Source: Pseudomonas grandcourensis
GTDB lineage: Bacteria; Pseudomonadota; Gammaproteobacteria; Pseudomonadales; Pseudomonadaceae
DNA length: 64,000 nucleotides
NCBI RefSeq assembly: GCF_039909015.1
Contig: NZ_CP150919.1
Span: 62,001 to 126,000, forward strand
Direction: 5' to 3'
The notes below the pieces were generated by a model, which saw only the letters and a list, made by a program, of their open reading frames with translations, ran no database searches and was not told the DNA's origin. Of this stretch, positions 29,914 to 37,188 are shown piece after piece; position 1 is the stretch's first letter, and every line of letters begins with the position of its first letter. The translations under genes and the position numbers were made by a program.

Positions 29914-30852
29914 ATGGAAACCCGAGCCCATCATGTATTGATCGGCCTGTTCACCGTGATTGTGGTGACGGCCGCGCTGCTGTTCGGTCTGTGGCTGGCC
30001 AAGTCCAGTGTCGACACCGAGTTCAAGGACTACGAAGTCGTGTTCAACGAGGCGGTCAGCGGTTTGTCCAAGGGCAGTTCGGTGCAGTACAGCGGGATCA
30101 AGGTTGGCGACGTGATCTCGCTGCGCCTGGACCCGAAAGACCCGCGCCGGGTGCTGGCGCGAATTCGCCTGGCCGGCGATACCCCGGTCAAGGAGGACAC
30201 CAATGCCAAGCTGGCCCTGACCGGGGTCACCGGGACTTCGATCATCCAGCTCAGCGGCGGCACGCCACAGAGCCCGACGCTCAAGGGCAAGGATGGCAAC
30301 CTGCCGACCATTATCGCCTTGCCCTCGCCCATCGCCCGCCTGCTCAATGACAGCAACGATTTAATGTCCGGCGTGAACACGCTGATGCATAACGTCAACT
30401 TGATGTTTTCCACGGAAAACATCGAGCGCATCAGCAATACCCTGGAGCACTTGGAGCAAACCACCGGGACCATTGCCGAACAGCGCGGCGATATCCGCCA
30501 GGCCATGCAGCAACTGGCCTCGGTCGGCAAGCAGGCCAACACCATGCTGGAGCAGACCACGGCGCTGATGCGCAATGCCAACGGGCTGCTCAATGATCAT
30601 GGCAAAGAGGCGCTGGGCAGCGCCGAGCTGGCGATGAAGTCGCTGCAGGAAAGCAGCGCCACCCTCAACAGACTGATCACCGCCAATGAGGATTCGCTCA
30701 ACAGCGGCATGCAGGGGCTCAATGGCCTGGGCCCGGCCGTGCACGAGATGCGCGAAACCCTGTCCTCGCTGCGTGCCATTACCAAACGCCTGGAGGCCAA
30801 CCCCAGTGGTTACCTGCTGGGCGGTGACAAGACCAAGGAATTCACACCATGA
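29914..30852 (+). CDS. MCE-domain (MlaD-like) periplasmic lipid-binding protein
   Basis: The 312-residue protein has one N-terminal transmembrane anchor (about residues 8-29), one MCE domain (about 40-118, with VSGLSKGSSVQYSGIKVGDV) and a long helical tail of about 190 residues rich in heptad-like Leu/Ile. This fits the extended MCE proteins of Pqi/Mla-like systems that bridge the periplasm. It begins one base after the ATPase stop and its own stop overlaps the lipoprotein start (ATGA). Confidence 0.92.
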   Translation: METRAHHVLIGLFTVIVVTAALLFGLWLAKSSVDTEFKDYEVVFNEAVSGLSKGSSVQYSGIKVGDVISLRLDPKDPRRVLARIRLAGDTPVKEDTNAKLALTGVTGTSIIQLSGGTPQSPTLKGKDGNLPTIIALPSPIARLLNDSNDLMSGVNTLMHNVNLMFSTENIERISNTLEHLEQTTGTIAEQRGDIRQAMQQLASVGKQANTMLEQTTALMRNANGLLNDHGKEALGSAELAMKSLQESSATLNRLITANEDSLNSGMQGLNGLGPAVHEMRETLSSLRAITKRLEANPSGYLLGGDKTKEFTP

Positions 30853-31472
30853 AGCTGATTCGGATCGCTCTCCTCGCTGGCTTCACGCTGATCAGTTCGT
30901 GCTCGATCCTGCCCAAGCCAGAGCCCTTCGAGGTCTATCGATTGCCGTCGGCCCAGAGCGCATCGGCCAGCCATGGCATGCCGCAGCGCTGGTCGCTGCG
31001 CCTGAGCAAACTCCAGTCCAGCGAAGCGTTGAACAGTCCGAACATTGCAGTGATTCCCCAGGGCGATGTGATCAGCCACTACAAGGGTTCACGCTGGAGC
31101 GACCCGGCGCCGGTGCTGGTGCGCAATCGCCTGCTGGAAGGTTTCCAGCATGACGGGCGGGTGCCGTTGCTGAGCACCGATGACAGCATTTTCCAGACCG
31201 ATCTTGAATTGGGCGGTAGCCTGCAGGCGTTCCAGACTGAATACCAGGGCACGAATGCCAGCGCGGTTGTGCGCCTGGATGCATTGCTGGTGCGCAGTTA
31301 CGACCAGCGCATCCTCGCCAGCCGCCGCTTTGAAGTGCGCCAGCCTTTGAGCGATGTGCAGGTTCCGGCGGTGGTGGTCGGGTTCGGCCAGGCGAACGAT
31401 CAGCTGACCGCGCAGGTGGTGAACTGGGCGGTTGAGCAAGGGCAGAAATTTGCGCCGCCACCAAGGCCTTGA
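30849..31472 (+). CDS. PqiC/ABC-type transport auxiliary lipoprotein
   Basis: The 207-residue protein has a lipobox (LISSC, Cys18) and matches the ABC-type transport auxiliary lipoprotein family (PqiC/DUF330). A lipidated outer- or inner-membrane partner for the MCE protein is expected, Ser at +2 being compatible with outer-membrane sorting. It is the last gene of the STAS-MlaE/ATPase/MCE/lipoprotein operon and is translationally coupled to the MCE gene. A REPIN follows. Confidence 0.88.
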   Translation: MKLIRIALLAGFTLISSCSILPKPEPFEVYRLPSAQSASASHGMPQRWSLRLSKLQSSEALNSPNIAVIPQGDVISHYKGSRWSDPAPVLVRNRLLEGFQHDGRVPLLSTDDSIFQTDLELGGSLQAFQTEYQGTNASAVVRLDALLVRSYDQRILASRRFEVRQPLSDVQVPAVVVGFGQANDQLTAQVVNWAVEQGQKFAPPPRP

Positions 31473-31489
31473 AATTCTGCGCAATCCCT

Positions 31490-31576
31490 TGTGGGAGCGA
31501 GCTTGCTCGCGATGACTGAGGCACATTCACAATCAATGTGCCTGACACACCGCCATCGCGAGCAAGCTCGCTCACA
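31490..31576. repeat. REPIN element, GTGGGAGCGAGC type, one arm with a 2-base deletion
   Basis: The left arm is 31490-31514. The right arm, 31554-31576, lacks two bases of the GGGA block. The internal loop has its own CACATT...AATGTG palindrome. It lies between the convergent lipoprotein and HAD genes. Confidence 0.83.
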
Positions 31577-31596
31577 GTTGATTTGTGTCGGCCTTA

Positions 31597-32247
31597 TCAG
31601 CTCTGCAAAAAAGCCTGATGCAACTCAGCCAGCGTTTCAAAGTGATACGCCGGCGCTTCGGCGCTCAACTCTTCATGGCTGCCGAACCCGTAACCCACCG
31701 CCGCCGCGTCCAGGCCATTGCTGCGCGCGCCGATCAGGTCGTGCTTGCGGTCGCCGATCATCAAGGTGTTGGCCGGGTCCAGGTTTTCTTCGGCCATCAG
31801 GTGAGCGATCAACTCCACCTTGTTGGTCCGGGTGCCGTCCAGTTCGCTGCCGTAAATCACCTTGAAGTGTTTGGCAAAGTCGAAATGCCGGGCGATTTCC
31901 CGGGCGAACACCCAGGGTTTCGAGGTGGCGATGTACAGCTGCCGCCCTTGTCCGCCCAGGGTTTCCAGCAGCGGTGTGACACCATCGAACACGCGGTTTT
32001 CGTAGAGACCGGTGACCTTGAAGCGCTCGCGATAGAAATTCACCGCCTCCCAGGCCCTGGCTTCATCGAAGTCGTAGAACTGCATGAACGCCTGCAACAG
32101 CGGCGGGCCGATGAAGTGTTCGAGTTTTGCCAGGTCCGGCTCATCGATACCCAGTTTGCCCAGGGCGAACTGGATCGAACGGGTGATGCCCTCGCGCGGG
32201 TCGGTGAGGGTGCCATCGAGGTCGAACAAAACGGTTTGGTAATGCAT
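31597..32247 (-). CDS. HAD-family hydrolase, phosphoglycolate-phosphatase-like
   Basis: The 216-residue protein has the HAD motifs FDLDGTLTDP (motif I, nucleophile Asp), IATSKP (motif II), a conserved Lys near KVEL, and MIGDRKHDLIGARSNG (motif IV), with a helical cap. It fits the Gph/YjjG-type cytosolic phosphatases. I took the ATG at 32245-32247 because AGGA lies seven bases upstream and MHYQTVLFDLDGT is the usual N-terminus. An earlier in-frame start would overlap the carbonic anhydrase-like gene. Substrate is unknown. Confidence 0.87.
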   Translation of the reverse strand: MHYQTVLFDLDGTLTDPREGITRSIQFALGKLGIDEPDLAKLEHFIGPPLLQAFMQFYDFDEARAWEAVNFYRERFKVTGLYENRVFDGVTPLLETLGGQGRQLYIATSKPWVFAREIARHFDFAKHFKVIYGSELDGTRTNKVELIAHLMAEENLDPANTLMIGDRKHDLIGARSNGLDAAAVGYGFGSHEELSAEAPAYHFETLAELHQAFLQS

Positions 32248-32273
32248 GTCGAATCCTGAATAAGCGGAGCGAG

Positions 32274-32819
32274 TCAAAGCTGGTCGTAGCCTTCGGCCAG
32301 ATGCAGGTCCTTGAGCTTCACGTAGTTCGCCGCGCTGTAGGTGAAAAACGCGCGTTCCTTGTCAGTCAGCGGGCGGATCTGCTTTACCGGGCTGCCTACA
32401 TACAGGAAGCCGCTTTGCAGATGCTTGCCCGGCGGCACCAGGCTGCCGGCACCGATGATCACATCATCGTCGACCACCGCGCCGTCCATGACGATGCTGC
32501 CCATGCCGATCAACACCCGGCTACCTACCGAGCAACCATGCAGCATGACCTTGTGGGCGATGGTCACGTCATCGCCGATCAGCAGCGGAAAACCGTCGGG
32601 ATTGAACGGCCCGGCGTGGGTGATGTGCAACACGCAGCCATCCTGCACGCTGGTGCGCGCGCCGATGCGGATGCGGTGCATGTCGCCACGGATCACGGTC
32701 AGCGGCCAGACCGAACTGTCTTCGCCAATTTCAACGTCGCCGATCACCACCGCCGAGCCGTCGACAAAAGCGCCCTTACCCAGCCGTGGCGTGTGGTTCT
32801 GATACTTGCGAAGGTTCAC
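32274..32819 (-). CDS. gamma-class carbonic anhydrase-like hexapeptide protein
   Basis: The 181-residue left-handed beta-helix protein has hexapeptide repeats and the metal-ligand histidines in HITHAGP and IAHKVMLHGC, matching the gamma carbonic anhydrase/YrdA family. I chose the GTG at 32817-32819 (MNLRKYQNHTPRLGKGAFVDG), which gives the family's length. The longer frame upstream is not conserved in character. Many YrdA-type proteins have no measurable CO2 hydration activity, so enzymatic function is uncertain. It is divergent from prlC. Confidence 0.87.
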   Translation of the reverse strand: MNLRKYQNHTPRLGKGAFVDGSAVVIGDVEIGEDSSVWPLTVIRGDMHRIRIGARTSVQDGCVLHITHAGPFNPDGFPLLIGDDVTIAHKVMLHGCSVGSRVLIGMGSIVMDGAVVDDDVIIGAGSLVPPGKHLQSGFLYVGSPVKQIRPLTDKERAFFTYSAANYVKLKDLHLAEGYDQL

Positions 32820-32907
32820 GATAGGGTTTCTCTCTGTTGCTGATAGCTGCGGTGAACGTCGATTGTAATTAAGATGGCTGCATGTTTCTCCAGCCAAGGT
32901 ATCAACC

Positions 32908-34959
32908 GTGAGCGTGAACAACCCTCTTTTGCAGTCCTATGACCTGCCGCCGTTCTCCGCCATCCGCGCCGAACACGTACAACCGGCCATTGAACAGATC
33001 CTGGCTGACAACCGTGCCGCTATCGTCGAGATCCTCAAGACCCAGGTCAAACAGCCAACGTGGGCTGGCCTGGTACTGGCGATGGACGAACTCAACGACC
33101 GCCTGGGTGCCGCCTGGAGCCCGGTCAGCCACCTCAATGCCGTGTGCAACAGCGCCGAACTGCGTGAAGCCTACGAGTCGTGCCTGCCGGCCTTGAGCGC
33201 CTATTCCACCGAAATGGGCCAGAACCGCGAACTGTTCCAGGCTTTCGAAGCCCTGGCCAACAGCCCGGAAGCCGCCGGTTTCGACGTGGCGCAGAAAACC
33301 ATCCTGGAACACTCCCTGCGTGACTTCCGTCTGTCGGGTATCGACCTGCCGGAAGCCGAACAGAAGCGTTACGCCGAAGTGCAGAGCAAGCTGTCCGAAC
33401 TGGGCAGCCGTTTCTCCAACCAGTTGCTCGATGCCACGCAGGCGTGGACCAAACACATCACCGATGAAGCCGCCCTCGCCGGCCTGACCGACTCGGCCAA
33501 GGCGCAAATGGCCGCAGCAGCTCAGGCCAAGGATCTGGACGGCTGGCTGATCACCCTGGAATTCCCGAGCTATTACGCGGTGATGACCTACGCCCAGGAC
33601 CGCGCACTGCGTGAAGAAGTCTACGCCGCCTACTGCACCCGCGCGTCGGACCAGGGCCCGAACGCCGGCCAGAACGACAATGGCCCGGTCATGGAAGAAA
33701 TCCTCGACCTGCGTCAGGAGTTGGCCAAGCTGCTGGGTTTCAGCAGTTTCTCCGAGCTGAGCCTGGCGACCAAAATGGCCGAGTCCAGCGGTCAGGTGCT
33801 GAGTTTCCTGCGCGACCTGGCCAAGCGCAGCAAGCCGTTCGCCACCCTGGATCTGGAACAGCTCAAGGCCTATGCGGCCGAGCAAGGTTGCCCGGACCTG
33901 CAAAGCTGGGACAGCGGTTTCTACGGCGAAAAACTCCGTGAGCAACGCTACAGCGTGGCCCAGGAAGCCCTGCGCGCCTACTTCCCGATCGACAAAGTGC
34001 TCAGCGGCCTGTTCGCCATCGTCCAGCGCCTGTACGGCATCGAGATTGCCGAGCAGAAAGGTTTCGACACCTGGCACCCGGATGTCCGCCTGTTTGAAAT
34101 CAAGGAAAACGGCCAGCACGTCGGCCGCTTCTTCTTCGACCTCTATGCCCGCGCCAACAAGCGTGGCGGTGCCTGGATGGATGGCGCCCGCGACCGTCGT
34201 CGCACCGCAGGCGGTGTATTGCAAAGCCCGGTGGCGAACCTGGTGTGCAACTTCACCCCGGCCGACAGCGGCAAGCCCGCGCTGCTGACCCATGACGAAG
34301 TCACCACCCTGTTCCACGAGTTCGGTCACGGCCTGCATCACCTGCTCACCCGCGTCGAGCATGCTGGCGTGTCCGGCATCAACGGCGTGGCCTGGGATGC
34401 GGTCGAGCTGCCGAGCCAGTTCATGGAAAACTGGTGCTGGGAGCCGGAAGGCCTGGCGCTGATTTCCGGTCACTATGAATCCGGCGAGCCGCTGCCTCAG
34501 GACTTGCTCGGGAAAATGCTCGCGGCGAAAAACTTCCAGTCCGGCCTGATGATGGTTCGCCAACTGGAGTTCTCGCTGTTCGACTTTGAACTGCACGCCA
34601 CCCACGGCGACGGCCGCAGCGTGCTGCAAGTGCTCGAAGGCGTGCGCGACGAGGTTTCGGTGATGCGTCCGCCGGCCTACAACCGTTTCCCTAACAGCTT
34701 TGCGCACATCTTCGCTGGCGGTTACGCCGCGGGTTACTACAGCTACAAATGGGCTGAAGTGCTGTCCGCCGATGCGTTTTCGAAGTTCGAAGAGGAAGGC
34801 GTGCTTAACGCCGACACCGGTCGTGCGTTCCGCGAAGCAATCCTGGCCCGTGGCGGCTCCCAGGAGCCGATGGTGCTGTTCGTCGACTTCCGTGGTCGTG
34901 AGCCATCAATTGACGCACTCTTGCGCCACAGCGGCCTGAGTGAGGACGCGGCAGCATGA
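32908..34959 (+). CDS. prlC: oligopeptidase A
   Basis: This cytoplasmic M3 zinc metallopeptidase degrades peptides, including cleaved signal peptides. The 683-residue product contains H470-E-F-G-H474 (TTLFHEFGHGLHHLL) with the third ligand Glu in the following helix (WDAVELPSQFMENW). The start is GTG at 32908 preceded by AAGG, giving MSVNNPLLQSYDLPPF. The stop overlaps the start of the yheV-like gene by four bases (ATGA), a gene pair conserved in gammaproteobacteria. Confidence 0.96.
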   Translation: MSVNNPLLQSYDLPPFSAIRAEHVQPAIEQILADNRAAIVEILKTQVKQPTWAGLVLAMDELNDRLGAAWSPVSHLNAVCNSAELREAYESCLPALSAYSTEMGQNRELFQAFEALANSPEAAGFDVAQKTILEHSLRDFRLSGIDLPEAEQKRYAEVQSKLSELGSRFSNQLLDATQAWTKHITDEAALAGLTDSAKAQMAAAAQAKDLDGWLITLEFPSYYAVMTYAQDRALREEVYAAYCTRASDQGPNAGQNDNGPVMEEILDLRQELAKLLGFSSFSELSLATKMAESSGQVLSFLRDLAKRSKPFATLDLEQLKAYAAEQGCPDLQSWDSGFYGEKLREQRYSVAQEALRAYFPIDKVLSGLFAIVQRLYGIEIAEQKGFDTWHPDVRLFEIKENGQHVGRFFFDLYARANKRGGAWMDGARDRRRTAGGVLQSPVANLVCNFTPADSGKPALLTHDEVTTLFHEFGHGLHHLLTRVEHAGVSGINGVAWDAVELPSQFMENWCWEPEGLALISGHYESGEPLPQDLLGKMLAAKNFQSGLMMVRQLEFSLFDFELHATHGDGRSVLQVLEGVRDEVSVMRPPAYNRFPNSFAHIFAGGYAAGYYSYKWAEVLSADAFSKFEEEGVLNADTGRAFREAILARGGSQEPMVLFVDFRGREPSIDALLRHSGLSEDAAA

Positions 34960-35243
34960 GTGAGGGACCTGTGATTACGAAAAAACGCTTTATCGCCGGG
35001 GCGGTCTGCCCGGCATGCAGCGAGCCGGACAAGTTGATGATGTGGAATGAAGACCAGGTCCCGCACCGAGAGTGCGTGGCCTGCGGTTACTCCGACACAC
35101 TCAATGAGCAAGGGCTGTCGGTGCCCAAGGAATTGGGTACGCGGGTTAATACCAGCGCACTCAAACCTGCCGACACCAAGGTTCAGGCGGTTCAGTTCTT
35201 CCCGAATCCGAAACTGAAGAAAAAGCCTGACGAACAACACTGA
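34956..35243 (+). CDS. yheV: YheV-family putative zinc-ribbon protein
   Basis: The 95-residue protein has a zinc-ribbon with C18-x2-C21 (VCPACSEPDKLMMW) and C40-x2-C43 (ECVACGYSD), then a Lys-rich C-terminus (KLKKKPDEQH). It belongs to the YheV/DUF2387 family of unknown function. Translational coupling to prlC (ATGA) suggests a shared role in peptide turnover, by inference only. A strong intrinsic terminator follows eight bases after the stop. Confidence 0.9.
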   Translation: MSEGPVITKKRFIAGAVCPACSEPDKLMMWNEDQVPHRECVACGYSDTLNEQGLSVPKELGTRVNTSALKPADTKVQAVQFFPNPKLKKKPDEQH

Positions 35244-35250
35244 GTGAAAA

Positions 35251-35287
35251 AGGCCCCCGTTGCGCAATGCAACGGGGGCCTTTTTTT
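35251..35287. terminator. intrinsic terminator, probably bidirectional
   Basis: A 13-base GC-rich stem (35251-35263 with 35269-35281) closes a 5-base loop and is followed by a run of seven T. A run of five A precedes it, so it can also serve the convergent phosphatase gene. Confidence 0.87.
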
Positions 35288-35930
35288 ATTCGATATGAGC
35301 GGACTTGAACCAGCTTTTCATCGAGCACGCGGCGAACGGGCTGGTGCTGCAATCGCCATTGGCCAGGGCCGTGCGCAGTTTTTCCACGTCGGCCTGCATC
35401 ATGTAGCGAATGCCGTCCTTGAAGTGGGTGCTGTCGCCAAAGCCGCCCTGGGTCATTTCATTCAGGGCCTCCTCCTTGGTCCAGCCCTGGATGACAACCC
35501 GGTACATGGCTGCCATCAGGCCGGTACGGTCGGAACCGTGTTTGCAGTGCATCAGTACAGGGCCTTTGGCTTCGGCAGACTGAATGGCGCGCAAGGCCTT
35601 GAGCACATCGGCGTCGTCCACGTGGTTGGTGCGATAAGGCAGCTGTACCTGCGTGATGCCTGGCGTGGACAACCAACTGGAGTCTGCTTCGGGCAGGAAG
35701 TTGATCACCGTGCCCACCTTGAGTTTCTCCAGCAGCGGCACCGCGCCCTTGTCCGGCAAGGCGCTACGATAGAGCGTCGGCGACATCTGGAAGAGGTTGT
35801 ATTGCTTCTCGACCGGTTGAGCCCAGTCTGCCGGACGCTGCGTCACACTATCGTCAGCAAGTGCCGGTGTCAGGTTAACGAGTGCAGCCAGCGACAGGCA
35901 TATTGCAGATAAAAAACGTGGAAAAGACAT
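35286..35930 (-). CDS. periplasmic TpbA-like dual-specificity/tyrosine phosphatase
   Basis: The 214-residue protein has a signal peptide (MSFPRFLSAICLSLAALVNLTPALA) and a cysteine phosphatase domain with H128-C129-KHGSD-R135-TG (CX5R) and candidate general acids D105/D106. Length and layout match periplasmic TpbA of P. aeruginosa, which dephosphorylates the diguanylate cyclase TpbB. Whether that target applies here is unknown, and no cyclase gene adjoins it. I took the ATG at 35928-35930, which places the signal peptide at the N-terminus. Confidence 0.85.
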   Translation of the reverse strand: MSFPRFLSAICLSLAALVNLTPALADDSVTQRPADWAQPVEKQYNLFQMSPTLYRSALPDKGAVPLLEKLKVGTVINFLPEADSSWLSTPGITQVQLPYRTNHVDDADVLKALRAIQSAEAKGPVLMHCKHGSDRTGLMAAMYRVVIQGWTKEEALNEMTQGGFGDSTHFKDGIRYMMQADVEKLRTALANGDCSTSPFAACSMKSWFKSAHIE

Positions 35931-36038
35931 GCTTGGCGACCGTTCAGAAAGGGACGGGAAGAGGGTGGCAAGGATTAGCCATGCACGGTCAAAGGCCTGT
36001 GAGCTGACTGTCAAAGAATCGTGAAGCCTGCGCTCAGG

Positions 36039-36578
36039 TTATAGTTTCAGTTTGATGAATGCTTTGAGCAAGCCGTTCAGTTCGGCCCCATAGTCAAACA
36101 CCTGTCCAGTTTCAGGGTTGCGCTCACGACCTTCAAAAGGCGAGCCGGAATCCGCAGATTTGGTCTCGTACACACCGAGGCTATACAGTTGATGATCCTC
36201 TTCATCAATGTCAAATACCTCAACATCTACTCGAAGCTCAGCGGGAAGACAATAAAGGTACGCTATGCCCTCTGGAGCAATTACTTGTTGATGATAAAAA
36301 GCGAGTGCAAGATTTGTAAGGGCGGCAATGTCCTTTTCGTCGATGCTATTGTCTGGAGTGACATTGATATCGGACCATGGATCAAAATCGAACTTTGAAG
36401 TCTTGCTATCGTTTTTTATATGGAGTGTCACGGAGGGAGCGCTTGCGAGAACATCAGCGAACTGCTCCATTGTTTTGTTTGGATACTCGCCTGCCCTTAT
36501 TAGTTTGATAACTATCTGCACATCTTCCGGCGTTTTTATTTTTTGTAGATAAGCACCGGTTTTTATGGGCTTGGACAT
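36039..36578 (-). CDS. unknown 179-residue protein with degenerate EF-hand-like segment
   Basis: I do not recognise this family. The 179-residue acidic protein has no signal peptide. ATG at 36576-36578 follows GAGGAT. Residues 72-93 (NVTPDNSIDEKDIAALTNLA and onward) align without gaps to residues 72-93 of the upstream gene's product, whose segment is a full EF-hand/dockerin loop. The N-termini also share MS....G.[F/Y]LQ. So the two are probably diverged paralogues, this one with an added C-terminal domain. Base composition is AT-richer than the surrounding core genes, suggesting an accessory insertion between the phosphatase and radical SAM genes. Confidence 0.72.
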   Translation of the reverse strand: MSKPIKTGAYLQKIKTPEDVQIVIKLIRAGEYPNKTMEQFADVLASAPSVTLHIKNDSKTSKFDFDPWSDINVTPDNSIDEKDIAALTNLALAFYHQQVIAPEGIAYLYCLPAELRVDVEVFDIDEEDHQLYSLGVYETKSADSGSPFEGRERNPETGQVFDYGAELNGLLKAFIKLKL

Positions 36579-36600
36579 TTTTTATCCTCGAGGATGTCTG

Positions 36601-36628
36601 GAATGCATGCGGGAGCCCGCATGCATTC
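36601..36628. repeat. perfect intercistronic hairpin in the accessory pair
   Basis: GAATGCATGCGGG at 36601-36613 is followed, after two bases, by its exact reverse complement at 36616-36628. It sits in the 85-base gap between the two accessory genes. There is no T-run on the minus strand, so RNA processing, stability or translational control is more likely than termination. Confidence 0.7.
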
Positions 36629-36663
36629 GGCATAGCGCTTTCCAGTGATTGGAAAATCAGGGC

Positions 36664-36966
36664 TCAGGGATTGACGATACTGGCATAAGCCTTTGCCAGC
36701 GCCTGCAACTTGGCTTTGTCGTCGGCACCGATGTTTCCGTCGCCATCGACATCCTTGACGACGGCCCTGATGCTGAACGAGTTACCACGGTCGGTGGAAG
36801 TGGCGGTGTAGTAAGTTGAGTCGACCAGCTTTTCAATTTGTATTTCATTTTCCGCATCCCAACTCAACTCTTTTCGAGCCAGTTGTAGCGAAACCAGTGT
36901 GTTGGGCTCCGAAGGGCTCGGTTGCATGAGTTGCAGGAAGATACCGCGCTGATTAAAGAATGACAT
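36664..36966 (-). CDS. unknown 100-residue protein with EF-hand/dockerin-like Ca-binding loop
   Basis: This short acidic protein has no signal peptide. Residues 72-83 (DVDGDGNIGADD) fit the calcium-binding loop pattern DxDxDGxIxxxD, followed by an amphipathic helix (KAKLQALAKAYASIV), as in one half of a dockerin or an EF-hand. ATG at 36964-36966 is preceded by AAAGGGA. It is the first gene of a two-gene set with the 179-residue protein downstream. The function is unknown. Ca2+ binding is predicted from the motif alone. Confidence 0.72.
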   Translation of the reverse strand: MSFFNQRGIFLQLMQPSPSEPNTLVSLQLARKELSWDAENEIQIEKLVDSTYYTATSTDRGNSFSIRAVVKDVDGDGNIGADDKAKLQALAKAYASIVNP

Positions 36967-37156
36967 TAATAAATCCCTTTATTTGATGGCTGTTGAGGGT
37001 GTTGCTTGTCGGGCTGAATATACGGGTGGGTATTGGATCTAACCACTGACTATATGTTTCCTCAGTTTTCTCCTCATTGATGAACAAGTAACTCACGACG
37101 CCCCGTCGCCAGATGAAGGGCTGAGCGGTACTGGTCGATTCGTAGCGGGTCGTATA

Positions 37157-37172
37157 CTGTATAAATATACAG
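37157..37172 (+). promoter_or_regulatory. LexA (SOS) box upstream of the radical SAM gene
   Basis: CTGTATAAATATACAG is a near-ideal LexA operator (CTGT-N8-ACAG with an AT-rich core). It ends 16 bases before the start codon. The orthologous gene PA0069 has been listed in the P. aeruginosa LexA regulon. The site could also affect the divergent accessory pair, whose start is 190 bases away. Confidence 0.88.
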
Positions 37173-37188
37173 ATAATGGAGTCCGCCA

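Noticed and set aside
32902..34707. A 601-codon open frame antisense to prlC
   Set aside because: It is a codon-bias shadow of the M3 peptidase gene with no recognisable features.
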